Of a DNA stretch of 21,576 nt, positions 15,493 through 21,576 are shown one piece after another (the stretch's first letter is position 1; the number at the start of each line of letters is the position of its first letter). This stretch comes from JAWWPY01 sp964412845 (lineage in GTDB: Bacteria; Actinomycetota; Actinomycetes; Streptosporangiales; Streptosporangiaceae). The DNA lies in contig CAYPQM010000116.1 of assembly GCA_964412845.1 (NCBI GenBank), forward strand, positions 1-21,576, written 5' to 3'. The notes under the pieces are model-generated. The model was given only the letters and a program-made list of their open reading frames with translations, had not been told where the DNA came from and made no database searches. Both the position numbers and the translations under genes were made by a program.

Positions 15493-15514
15493 CACCACCC
15501 TGTGAACGCGTTAG

Positions 15515-15545
15515 CCGGATGATACGTGCTAAATAGAACATCCGG
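15515..15545. promoter_or_regulatory. Inverted repeat CCGGATG-N17-CATCCGG, candidate operator for the MEDS 2/regulator 2 operon
   Basis: Perfect 7-bp arms at 15515-15521 and 15539-15545 flank an AT-rich 17-base spacer. The nearer arm lies 22 bases upstream of the MEDS 2 start. On the minus strand TATCAT (15518-15523) could serve as a -10 box within the repeat. Dyad symmetry overlapping a promoter is the typical position of a repressor or autoregulator site. Confidence 0.45.
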
Positions 15546-15592
15546 TTCACCCCCAGGGGACAAATATTCAACTGGCGATCAATCCGGAAAGA

Positions 15593-15610
15593 CTAGACAG
15601 TTCGGTCTAG
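15593..15610. promoter_or_regulatory. Inverted repeat CTAGAC-N6-GTCTAG, candidate operator
   Basis: Perfect 6-bp arms at 15593-15598 and 15605-15610 surround a 6-base spacer, giving an 18-bp dyad suited to a dimeric helix-turn-helix protein. CTAG-containing dyads stand out in such GC-rich DNA. It lies about 100 bases upstream of MEDS 2 and about 460 bases upstream of etnA. Confidence 0.4.
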
Positions 15611-15625
15611 GGCCGGGGTCCGGGC

Positions 15626-15653
15626 CACCCGGGCACGCCGGGTGCGCACCCGG
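15626..15653. repeat. Alternating GC-rich inverted repeat CACCCGG / CCGGGTG / CACCCGG
   Basis: CACCCGG occurs at 15626-15632 and 15647-15653, with its complement CCGGGTG at 15638-15644 between them. The middle arm can pair with either neighbour, giving two mutually exclusive hairpins. It lies in the long control region. A regulatory role is possible but unproven; there is no U-tract on either side. Confidence 0.4.
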
Positions 15654-16031
15654 TCCCGGGCCAGTGCTCCCCGCCCCATGGCCCGGTCACCACCCCCCGT
15701 CCCCACCCGCTCTCCCGCCCCTGGCTCAGTGCGCGGAATCAGGAAGATTCCCGGGTCCGGTAGCGTGCCAGCCCCCGGAAGATGACGGAAATGTGGCGCC
15801 GGGAAATCCGCTATGACTCGGCATGGCGACGAAACACGGAATGCTGGTATCCGCGAGACACAGCCCGGCGCGGCCGCCAGTCACGTTCCGTTTGCACCGG
15901 GCCGCAAATGTGCCACACACAGTAATACCGGCCCACAGAGCCGAACGGTGCACTGCGACTCCGCCCCCGGAGGACCAAGACCGCGGCCCGCGAAAGCCGT
16001 ACGGTCAGGTTCTCTCTCCACCGACGAATAG

Positions 16032-16052
16032 CGTGCGCTCCAAACGTGCGCT
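16032..16052 (+). repeat. Direct repeat CGTGCGCT x2 just upstream of etnA
   Basis: CGTGCGCT at 16032-16039 is repeated at 16045-16052 with 5 bases between (13-bp period). The second copy ends a few bases before the etnA ribosome binding site. It may be an activator site or simply part of the leader. Confidence 0.3.
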
Positions 16053-16070
16053 TAACCGGAGGCCGGCACG

Positions 16071-17120
16071 ATGGCTGTGTACACCACGCAGAAGCGGCAG
16101 AACCTGTCAGGAAACCGCACATTCGTCTGGGTAAAGGCCGCCGGGAAGCGGCCGACCGAGTATGAAGATCTCACCGTCGGCCAGCAGTCCACTCCCGCTC
16201 AGTACGCCGTCCAGGGATGGCCTATCCGGTTCGACGACGGAAGGGATCCTTATACCGAGGACTCGACCCTCATCCGGTCATCAGACTGGTACGCCTACCG
16301 TGACCCGAACCAGACCTGGCAACGAGGGTACATATCCGGGGTCAATGAATCCGAGAAGGCACTTGAGCGTTCCTTCCAGGGGGCGCAGGCGGCTGGCCTC
16401 TTCGCTTTCGCTGACGAGAACTGGGTGGCGAAGGGCCTGGCCGAGCATTACATGACCTACCCGTTCGTCGAGTACGGGCTCTTCCTGGCTTTGTGCTACG
16501 CGGAGCGCGAGGCGCTCTCTGACACGGCGACCTTCCCGATCGTCTTCGAGGCCGGGGACAAGCTGCGCCACCTGCAGGATGTGGTCTATTACTCCTTCGA
16601 ACTGGCTGAGGCCTTTCCCGGGTTCGATGACTCGGGCGTCCATGCCGCCTGGACCGGCGACCCGATCTGGCAGGGAGCGCGCAAGGCGGTCGAGAACATC
16701 ATCGCTCTCTACGACTGGATGGAAGTGATCGTCGCCACCAACCTGTGCTTCGACCGGCTCTTCGGCGAACTGGCTAAGGTGGAGTACTTCAGCCGGTTCG
16801 CGGCGGCGAACGGCGATGTGGTGACACCGATCATCATCGCGTCCTCCGAGGCCGACACGGCCCGTACCCAGCGCTGGACCGCGGCCTTGATCAAGCACGT
16901 GCTCGATGACCCCGCTCATGGGGACGCGAACCGGGATGTCATCGCCTCGTGGATCGAGAAGTGGAACAGGTACTCACTCGACGCGTGCGAGGCCTTCGGC
17001 CCGGTTTTCGGCCAGGCCCCGGCACGGCCCGCGACATTCCAGTCGGCAATGAGCGACGTGCTCGCCAAGCAGGCCGCCTACCTCGGCCGCCTCGACCTGG
17101 CCGCCCCGGCTCGCGCCTGA
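16071..17120 (+). CDS. etnA: Alkene monooxygenase, epoxygenase small (beta) subunit
   Basis: This 349-residue subunit belongs to the ferritin-like fold of soluble diiron monooxygenase beta subunits. It lacks the metal ligands and scaffolds the hydroxylase dimer with the alpha subunit. Family features include ENWVAKGLAEHYMTYPFVEYGLFLALCYAEREALSD in the middle of the protein and the helix GDKLRHLQDVVYYSFEL. The ATG at 16071 is preceded by CGGAGG. It is the first gene of an operon in the order small subunit, coupling protein, large subunit, reductase. That is the order of the Nocardia/Gordonia B-276 alkene monooxygenase (amoABCD) and mycobacterial ethene monooxygenase (etnABCD), unlike the order of methane monooxygenase or toluene-type enzymes. 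The complex epoxidises short-chain alkenes; exact substrate range cannot be read from the sequence. Confidence 0.9.
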   Translation: MAVYTTQKRQNLSGNRTFVWVKAAGKRPTEYEDLTVGQQSTPAQYAVQGWPIRFDDGRDPYTEDSTLIRSSDWYAYRDPNQTWQRGYISGVNESEKALERSFQGAQAAGLFAFADENWVAKGLAEHYMTYPFVEYGLFLALCYAEREALSDTATFPIVFEAGDKLRHLQDVVYYSFELAEAFPGFDDSGVHAAWTGDPIWQGARKAVENIIALYDWMEVIVATNLCFDRLFGELAKVEYFSRFAAANGDVVTPIIIASSEADTARTQRWTAALIKHVLDDPAHGDANRDVIASWIEKWNRYSLDACEAFGPVFGQAPARPATFQSAMSDVLAKQAAYLGRLDLAAPARA

Positions 17121-17134
17121 GAGGGAGAAAGACC

Positions 17135-17452
17135 GTGCCAGCGAAGGATCTAACTGAAGTCCGGGACGTCGTCGGAATCTCCCTGATAGGCAGCGCCGAG
17201 ACCAGCGTGGCCGTCGAGATGGTGGCCGAGGAGATGCCCGACGCGAAGATCACCGACAACGACTGCTTCTACAAGATCGAGCGGAAGGGCCTGCTCACCT
17301 TCAACATGGCCGACCTCTCCGAGCGGCTCGGCCGCGATTACACGGTCCACGACTTCCTGGTCAATATGACGTCCTATTACGGTCGGATCGTCGTGAGTGA
17401 CGCTGCGGTCGAGATTTACGCGGAAATACTGCCTGAGCGGTTCCGCGATTAG
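17135..17452 (+). CDS. etnB: Alkene monooxygenase coupling/effector protein (MmoB/DmpM family)
   Basis: This 105-residue cofactorless protein of the MmoB/DmpM family binds the hydroxylase and tunes O2 activation and electron transfer. The N-terminal DVVGISLIGSAETSVAVEMVAEEM followed by DAKITDNDCFYKIERKG matches the family pattern (VGI.L..S..T..V...V.....DA.I.D...FYKIE). The start is the GTG at 17135, with GGGAG about 9 nt upstream and 14 bases after the etnA stop; the frame is open further upstream within etnA, but that extension is a shadow. The next gene, etnC, starts 16 bases after its stop. Confidence 0.9.
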   Translation: MPAKDLTEVRDVVGISLIGSAETSVAVEMVAEEMPDAKITDNDCFYKIERKGLLTFNMADLSERLGRDYTVHDFLVNMTSYYGRIVVSDAAVEIYAEILPERFRD

Positions 17453-17468
17453 CTAAGGAGGAGTACCA

Positions 17469-18971
17469 ATGGCGCCGAAGCTTGAAGTGGTCCACGCAAA
17501 GGGAAAACGGTACGACTGGGGGTTTGACTACGCCCGCCCCGACCCGAAGTTCCCTACTCGGTACATCATCCCGCCGAACGGCAAGGATCCGTTCCGGGTG
17601 ATGATGCGCGGCTACGCCTCGATGGAAACCGAGAAGGACAACCGCGTATACGGCGGGCTGGACAGTGACGTCCGCTACCGCAACGCCAACGTCGCCGAGC
17701 CCCGGTTCATGGAGGCGATGAAGTTTGCCGTACCTGCCTTCACGGACGCGGAATACCAAGCAGTTACCGGGGCGGGCTTCCTGGTTGCCTCGGTGAAGAA
17801 CCAGGAGATGCGCCAGGGCTTCGCCGGGCAGATGCTGGATGAGGTCCGGCACACGCAACTGGAGATGGGCCTGCGGAAGTATTACCTGAAGAACTACCAC
17901 GACCCGGCCGGCTTTGACATCGGGCAGATCGCGCTGGGGAACCACCCGGTGGGGACGCTCGCCCGCGCCTCGTTCCAGCCGTTCAACACCGGCGACCCGG
18001 TCGAGGTCTCGATGTGCCTGAACGTCGTGCTGGAGACGGCCTACACGAATCCGCTGGTGGTCGCCCTGCCGCAGGTAGCCGTGGTCAACGGCGAGCACGC
18101 GATGCCGACCTCGTTCCTGTCCATCCAGTCGGACGAGTCGCGGCACATGGCGAACGGCTACGGCATGCTGATGTGCGTCGTCGAGGAACCGGACAACATC
18201 CCCTTCCTGCAGGAGTCGCTGGAGCGGCACTTCTGGCACCAGCACATGTCGATGGACACGCTCGTCGGCGTCGTCTCCGAGTACTACGCGGTGAACCGGC
18301 CCTGGGCGTACAAGGACGTGTGGGAGGAGTGGGTCGTCGATGACTTCGTCGGGTCGTACATGAACCGGCTGAGTTCGTTCGGCCTGCGGCCGCCGGACCG
18401 GCTCGGCGAGGTGGCCCGGTTCGTCGAGGACATGCACCATTCGGTGGCCATCGCGCTGGCTGCCATCTGGCCGCTCAACTTCTGGCGCATCGACCCGATG
18501 GGCCCAGCCGACTACGAGTGGTTCGAGAACCACTATCCGGGCTGGACCGCCCGCTACGGCGGGCTCTGGGATGCCTACCGGGCGATGAGCGACCCCTCAT
18601 CAGGCCGCATCCTGATGCAGGAACTGCCGGCCCTGCCGCCGTTCTGCCAGGTGTGCCACGCGCCTTGCGTGATGCCGCGGATCGATGCTCCCGAGACCCG
18701 GATCTTCGACCACGAAGGCAAGCGCTACGCGGTCTGCAGCGAAGGGTGCCAGTGGATCTTCGACCTCAACCCGAAGATCTACACCGGGTGCGCTGGCTGG
18801 TGGGAGCGCTTCGACGGCATGGATCTCGCCGATGTCATCCTCGCCCTCGGCTATGTCCGGCCGGACGGTAAGACGCTGATGGGCCAGCCGCACCTGAACG
18901 CGGAACGGATGTGGACCATCGACGACATCCGCCGCCTGCACTACGAGATCAAAGACCCGCTGAGGGTGTGA
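17469..18971 (+). CDS. etnC: Alkene monooxygenase, epoxygenase large (alpha) subunit with diiron site
   Basis: This 500-residue catalytic subunit of a soluble diiron monooxygenase has all six iron ligands: Glu95 (DAEYQA), Glu125 and His128 (LDEVRH), Glu189 (LETAYTNP), and Glu223 and His226 (SDESRH). The 30-residue spacing from Glu95 to Glu125 equals that of Glu114 to Glu144 in methane monooxygenase MmoX. PLNFWRIDPMG, WFENHYPGW and GKTLMGQPHL also align with MmoX-type proteins, placing it in the group of actinobacterial alkene monooxygenases rather than toluene/phenol enzymes. It inserts one oxygen atom from O2 into an alkene to form an epoxide. The start is firm (GGAGG at -9). It is followed by a hairpin before the reductase gene. 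Confidence 0.94.
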   Translation: MAPKLEVVHAKGKRYDWGFDYARPDPKFPTRYIIPPNGKDPFRVMMRGYASMETEKDNRVYGGLDSDVRYRNANVAEPRFMEAMKFAVPAFTDAEYQAVTGAGFLVASVKNQEMRQGFAGQMLDEVRHTQLEMGLRKYYLKNYHDPAGFDIGQIALGNHPVGTLARASFQPFNTGDPVEVSMCLNVVLETAYTNPLVVALPQVAVVNGEHAMPTSFLSIQSDESRHMANGYGMLMCVVEEPDNIPFLQESLERHFWHQHMSMDTLVGVVSEYYAVNRPWAYKDVWEEWVVDDFVGSYMNRLSSFGLRPPDRLGEVARFVEDMHHSVAIALAAIWPLNFWRIDPMGPADYEWFENHYPGWTARYGGLWDAYRAMSDPSSGRILMQELPALPPFCQVCHAPCVMPRIDAPETRIFDHEGKRYAVCSEGCQWIFDLNPKIYTGCAGWWERFDGMDLADVILALGYVRPDGKTLMGQPHLNAERMWTIDDIRRLHYEIKDPLRV

Positions 18972-18973
18972 GA

Positions 18974-19043
18974 GCACCGCCCGGCTCCGGGCCTGGGCTG
19001 CCATCCGCATTGGGCAGGCCCCCGGAGCCGGCGGGCGCGGTGC
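18974..19043 (+). terminator. Large imperfect hairpin between etnC and etnD (attenuator or mRNA stabiliser)
   Basis: The arm GCACCGCCCGGCTCCGGG...CCTG (18974-18995) pairs with CAGG...CCCGGAGCCG...GCGGTGC (19015-19043) through three paired blocks with small bulges, around a 19-base loop. It starts 2 bases after the etnC stop. There is no U-tract, and etnD clearly belongs to the operon, so partial termination or protection of the upstream message is more likely than full termination. Confidence 0.55.
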
Positions 19044-19085
19044 CGCATCGGGGAAAGGCCTGCTGCTTCGGACTAGGAGGACGAG

Positions 19086-20126
19086 ATGGGATCTGTGGTC
19101 ACTGTCTTGCCCTTCGGGGAGACGCTCGACGTCGGGCCCGGCGAATCGGTGCTCAAAGCGATCCTCCGTCAGGGACGGTTCGTCAAGTACGGCTGCAAGC
19201 ACGGGGGGTGCAGCACCTGCCGCGCCGAAGTCGTGCAGGGTGACTATGAGCTGAGCGACAACACGTCGTTCTCGCTGAGCGACGCCGACCGGGCGGCGGG
19301 CGTCGTGCTGCTGTGCTCGACGTTCCCGGAGTCAGATGAACTGGTGGTGGATGTCACCCGGACGATGGACGACCTCAGCGAGGAACAGTACCTGGCCGGT
19401 CAGCACGTCCAGGAAACCGAAGCCACCGTGGACCGGATCGAGGCGCTCACCCACGACATCCGCTGGCTCGGGCTGCGACTCGATGACCCGGCCGGCCTCC
19501 CGTTCCTCGCCGGGCAGTACGTGGATGTGGCCGTCCCGGGAGCGGCCGATAGCTGGCGATCGTTTTCGATGGCCAACCCACCCGGGGAGTCAGGCCGCCT
19601 GGACCTGATCGTCAAGGTGATACCTGGCGGCGCTTTCTCGGCCGCCCTGGACGACAGCGTCACGCCCGGCGATCGTCTGCGGCTGCGCGGCCCGTTCGGT
19701 CAGTTCGGCGCGCGGCTCTCGCACCGACCGATGATCATGGTGGCTGGCGGGTCGGGGATGGCGCCCATCCTGGCCATGGTCAAGGACCTCATCGCCACCG
19801 GAAACCGCCGTGATGTCATCTTCTTCTACGGGGCCAGAAGCCGTCGCGACCTGTTCCTCGTCCACGAACTCGCGAGCCTCGCCGACCGGCATGAGTGGTT
19901 CACCTTCGTCCCGGCCCTGAGCGAACCGGACTCCGCCGACGGCGCCTGGGCCGGGGATACCGGGCTGGTCACCGAGGTGCTGACCCGGCGCCTTCCGTCG
20001 ACCAAGGGAATGGAGGCCTACCTGTGCGGGCCGCCGCCCATGATCGATGCCGCGATTGACGTGCTCACGTCCACTGGCTGCAAGGAACGCCACATCTATT
20101 TCGACCGGTTTGTTCCCTCCGGCTGA
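19086..20126 (+). CDS. etnD: Alkene monooxygenase NADH reductase (2Fe-2S ferredoxin plus FAD/NAD domains)
   Basis: This 346-residue electron-transfer component has an N-terminal plant-type 2Fe-2S ferredoxin domain with Cys37, Cys42, Cys45 and Cys77 (CKHGGCSTC ... LLCST). A ferredoxin-NADP reductase FAD domain follows, with RSFSMANPP at 158-166. The NAD domain has GGSGMAP at 221-227 and CGPPPM at 314-319. It moves electrons from NADH to the diiron centre of EtnC. The ATG at 19086 has TAGGAGG at the right distance. It is last in the monooxygenase operon, 114 bases after etnC, a larger gap than the 14 and 16 bases between the other subunits, with a strong hairpin in that gap. Confidence 0.93.
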   Translation: MGSVVTVLPFGETLDVGPGESVLKAILRQGRFVKYGCKHGGCSTCRAEVVQGDYELSDNTSFSLSDADRAAGVVLLCSTFPESDELVVDVTRTMDDLSEEQYLAGQHVQETEATVDRIEALTHDIRWLGLRLDDPAGLPFLAGQYVDVAVPGAADSWRSFSMANPPGESGRLDLIVKVIPGGAFSAALDDSVTPGDRLRLRGPFGQFGARLSHRPMIMVAGGSGMAPILAMVKDLIATGNRRDVIFFYGARSRRDLFLVHELASLADRHEWFTFVPALSEPDSADGAWAGDTGLVTEVLTRRLPSTKGMEAYLCGPPPMIDAAIDVLTSTGCKERHIYFDRFVPSG

Positions 20127-20170
20127 CCATCCCGCGAACCTCGCCCGCACCCGACTGCCATGATTGTCGC

Positions 20171-21328
20171 GTGCCCGGTGAAATCACGCCGCCCGATACC
20201 AGGCGGGCCCACCTCTGGAAGGCCGCCGAGTCCAGGGGCATCCCGCTGCGGACCATCCTGGCCACGGTCGCGGTGGTGGTCGTGGTGTATCTGGCCGGCA
20301 AGCTGGTCTACCGGCTGCGGGACGTCATCCTGCTCATGATCATTGCGGGATTCGTCGCCCTGATCCTCAACCCGCTGGTCGTGGCCCTGCAACGGTGGCG
20401 GATCCCACGCCGCGGCTGGGCCGTGGCCGTGGTGACGTTGTGGGCCATGCTGGTCTTCGCCGGGCTGGCCATCGCGTTCGGTTACCCGCTGGCCAACGGG
20501 ATCACCAACCTCGCCCGGGACCTGCCGTCGTACGTGAGCGCGGCGGAGCACGGCCGGGGCTGGATCGGTCACCTGGCGCTCAGGTACCACGTCCAGACCT
20601 GGGTGCAGACCAACGCGCCCAAGCTGGTGGGCCTGGGCAAGGGCCTCGCGAAGCCGGCCCTCACCCTCGGCAAGGGCGCCCTGTCGCTGGTCGTCGCGCT
20701 GCTGACCATTTTCGTGCTGGTGCTGCTGCTCATGCTGGAAGGGCCCAAACTGCGGACCAGCCTGCTGGGCATGATGTCGCCCGCGCGGGCCGAGCGTTAT
20801 TCCAAGGTGGGGCGCGAGGTCAACCGCTCGGTCACCGGCTACATGCTGGGAAACTTCCTGACCTCGCTCATCGCCGGGGTCGTCGTGCTGGTGACCCTGC
20901 TGGTGATGCGGGTCCCCTTCCCCTTCCTGTGGGCCCTGTGGGTGGCGCTCGTCGACTTCCTGCCCATGATCGGCGGTGCCCTGGCGGGCATCCCCACAGT
21001 GCTGTTCGCGACGGGACACTCGCTCACCGCGGGCATCGTCACCCTGGTGGTGTTCCTCACCTACACCCAGATCGAGAACCACGTGCTGAACCCGATCGTG
21101 ATGAGCCGGACGGTGAAGGTCAACCCGCTGCTGGTGCTGGTGTCCATCCTGGTCGGGGCGTCCCTGGGCAGCGCGATCGGCGGGATCTCCGGCGCGTTCG
21201 TCGCGGCGTTCCTGGCCATCCCCGCGGCCGGCGCGATCCAGGTGCTGATCCGCGAAGCCTGGCAGGCCACCGCGCCGCAACCCGCCGAAACCGTGGACGC
21301 CGCCGAGGCACCGACCGCGCATACCTAG
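20171..21328 (+). CDS. AI-2E family (PerM/YdiK-like) membrane transporter
   Basis: This 385-residue integral membrane protein has hydrophobic segments near 28-46, 52-72, 84-106, 170-190 and several more between 225 and 360. A polar periplasm- or cytoplasm-facing stretch spans 108-165. The family signatures DFLPMIGG (262-269) and YTQIENHVLNPIVMSR (298-313) are present. AI-2E proteins are putative exporters or ion antiporters; the name comes from an autoinducer-2 transport claim that does not hold for the whole family. The GTG at 20171 is 44 bases after etnD and has no clear Shine-Dalgarno sequence. It is probably genomic neighbourhood rather than part of the alkene pathway, though co-transcription with etnABCD cannot be excluded. 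Confidence 0.88.
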   Translation: MPGEITPPDTRRAHLWKAAESRGIPLRTILATVAVVVVVYLAGKLVYRLRDVILLMIIAGFVALILNPLVVALQRWRIPRRGWAVAVVTLWAMLVFAGLAIAFGYPLANGITNLARDLPSYVSAAEHGRGWIGHLALRYHVQTWVQTNAPKLVGLGKGLAKPALTLGKGALSLVVALLTIFVLVLLLMLEGPKLRTSLLGMMSPARAERYSKVGREVNRSVTGYMLGNFLTSLIAGVVVLVTLLVMRVPFPFLWALWVALVDFLPMIGGALAGIPTVLFATGHSLTAGIVTLVVFLTYTQIENHVLNPIVMSRTVKVNPLLVLVSILVGASLGSAIGGISGAFVAAFLAIPAAGAIQVLIREAWQATAPQPAETVDAAEAPTAHT

Positions 21329-21340
21329 CCCCGGCGGGCT
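21327..21340. terminator. Short hairpin in a convergent intergenic gap
   Basis: AGCCC-CGGC-GGGCT lies at the end of the AI-2E gene, in the 24-base gap between two converging genes. The stem has only 5 bp and no U-tract, so it is a weak candidate for a shared terminator. Confidence 0.25.
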
Positions 21341-21352
21341 CCTAGGCTCTGC

Positions 21353-21576
21353 TCACTCCGGCGAGCGCGGATCCGAGAGAACGACGACAGCGCGCGGGCC
21401 GACGGTCACCTGCTCACCGGAGGCTGCCGACCGGGCTGGTGCGGCTGGGTCATAGCTGTCTAGCTCGACGTGCCAGGCCGCCTGCGGCCTGGTGGCCGGG
21501 AGGACGAAGTCCAGCGGCTGCCACCAGGCGTTGACCAGGACCAGGAAGTCGTCGTCGAGCAGCAGCGAGCCGTCCG
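21353..21576 (-). CDS. glgX: Glycogen debranching enzyme GlgX, C-terminal fragment (cut by the right edge)
   Basis: The minus strand is open from the window edge to a TGA at 21353-21355, giving the last 73 residues of a protein. LLLDDDFLVLVNAWWQPLDF, followed by LPATRP, AWHVELDSYDP and EQVTVGPRAVVVL, matches the C-terminal beta-sandwich of GlgX/isoamylase-type debranching enzymes (GH13), which hydrolyse alpha-1,6 branches of glycogen. The catalytic barrel is outside the window. The gene is convergent with the AI-2E transporter gene and marks the likely edge of the alkene locus, since it is a housekeeping function. Confidence 0.8.
   Translation of the reverse strand, partial: DGSLLLDDDFLVLVNAWWQPLDFVLPATRPQAAWHVELDSYDPAAPARSAASGEQVTVGPRAVVVLSDPRSPE

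Larger units (their letters stand above)
15493..16070. promoter_or_regulatory. Long divergent control region between the regulator/xec operon and the monooxygenase operon
   Basis: No convincing gene is seen in these 578 bases; the short open frames on both strands have atypical composition and overlap each other. The half nearest MEDS 2 is comparatively AT-rich for this DNA (TGCTAAATAGAACATC, CAAATATTCAACT) and carries two inverted repeats. A very GC-rich hairpin stretch follows, then about 400 bases of moderate composition up to the etnA ribosome binding site. Promoters for both directions are expected here but no canonical -35/-10 pair stands out. GGGGACAAAT at 15556-15565 resembles the GGGACRAA core of the 20-bp motif found upstream of xecC. 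Confidence 0.6.

Noticed and set aside
15493..16070. Sigma-54 promoter for the monooxygenase operon, as in many proteobacterial monooxygenases
   Set aside because: No GG-N10-GC element with the right spacing was convincing, and high-GC actinobacteria generally lack sigma-54.
15823..16134. Possible small gene on the plus strand just before etnA
   Set aside because: It overlaps the start of etnA, lacks a convincing ribosome binding site and recognisable domain, and has Arg/Pro-rich composition. The same stretch is open on the minus strand too.
16071..18971. Soluble methane monooxygenase rather than alkene monooxygenase
   Set aside because: The alpha subunit aligns well with MmoX, but there is no gamma-subunit gene. 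The gene order small-coupling-large-reductase and the linkage to EaCoMT and 2-KPCC point to alkene epoxidation.
1..21576. CRISPR array, tRNA/rRNA genes, insertion sequences or transposases
   Set aside because: No spaced direct-repeat array, tRNA-like cloverleaf, transposase motif or IS-type terminal repeats were seen. The only tandem repeats are the short ones at 10515-10560 and 15475-15498.

Overview
The window is high-GC DNA with actinobacterial character: GTG starts, short intergenic gaps, translationally coupled operons, a PucR/CdaR-type regulator pair, and a partial gene that reads as the C-terminus of the glycogen debranching enzyme GlgX. Species cannot be determined from the sequence. 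Its core is an almost complete aerobic alkene (ethene/propene-type) degradation locus that works through epoxide formation and coenzyme M (CoM) conjugation.

Layout. (1) Positions 1-2894: a CoA-disulfide-reductase-like flavoprotein (minus strand, cut by the left edge) diverges from an acylating aldehyde dehydrogenase (plus). (2) Positions 2934-15492: an unbroken run of eleven minus-strand genes. In transcription order they are MEDS-domain sensor 2, PucR-type regulator 2, 2-ketopropyl-CoM carboxylase/reductase (xecC), R-type and S-type hydroxyalkyl-CoM dehydrogenases (xecD, xecE), PucR-type regulator 1, TPP-dependent E1 alpha and beta, epoxyalkane:CoM transferase (etnE/xecA-like), MEDS-domain sensor 1 and a DUF389 membrane protein. 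(3) Positions 15493-16070: a non-coding control region rich in inverted repeats. (4) Positions 16071-20126, plus strand: the four-component soluble diiron alkene monooxygenase in the order small subunit, coupling protein, large subunit, reductase (etnABCD/amoABCD order). (5) An AI-2E-family membrane protein and the partial glgX on the minus strand.

Inferred pathway: alkene + O2 + NADH gives an epoxide (EtnABCD). EtnE opens the epoxide with CoM to a 2-hydroxyalkyl-CoM. The two stereospecific SDRs oxidise it to 2-ketoalkyl-CoM. XecC cleaves and carboxylates the propene-derived ketone to acetoacetate and free CoM. The acylating aldehyde dehydrogenase could take an aldehyde such as 2-oxoethyl-CoM from ethene, and the CoADR-like flavoprotein could keep CoM reduced. 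No CoM biosynthesis genes are visible here.

The most unusual points are: the duplicated MEDS and PucR regulators; an E1 alpha/beta pair without E2/E3 fused operonically to the CoM transferase; a 20-bp motif placed exactly 65 bp upstream of both xecC and the disulfide-reductase gene; a perfect 48-bp palindrome between xecE and regulator 1; and loss of one expected sulfonate-binding residue in the S-type dehydrogenase. All functional statements rest on recognising families by eye; no search was run.
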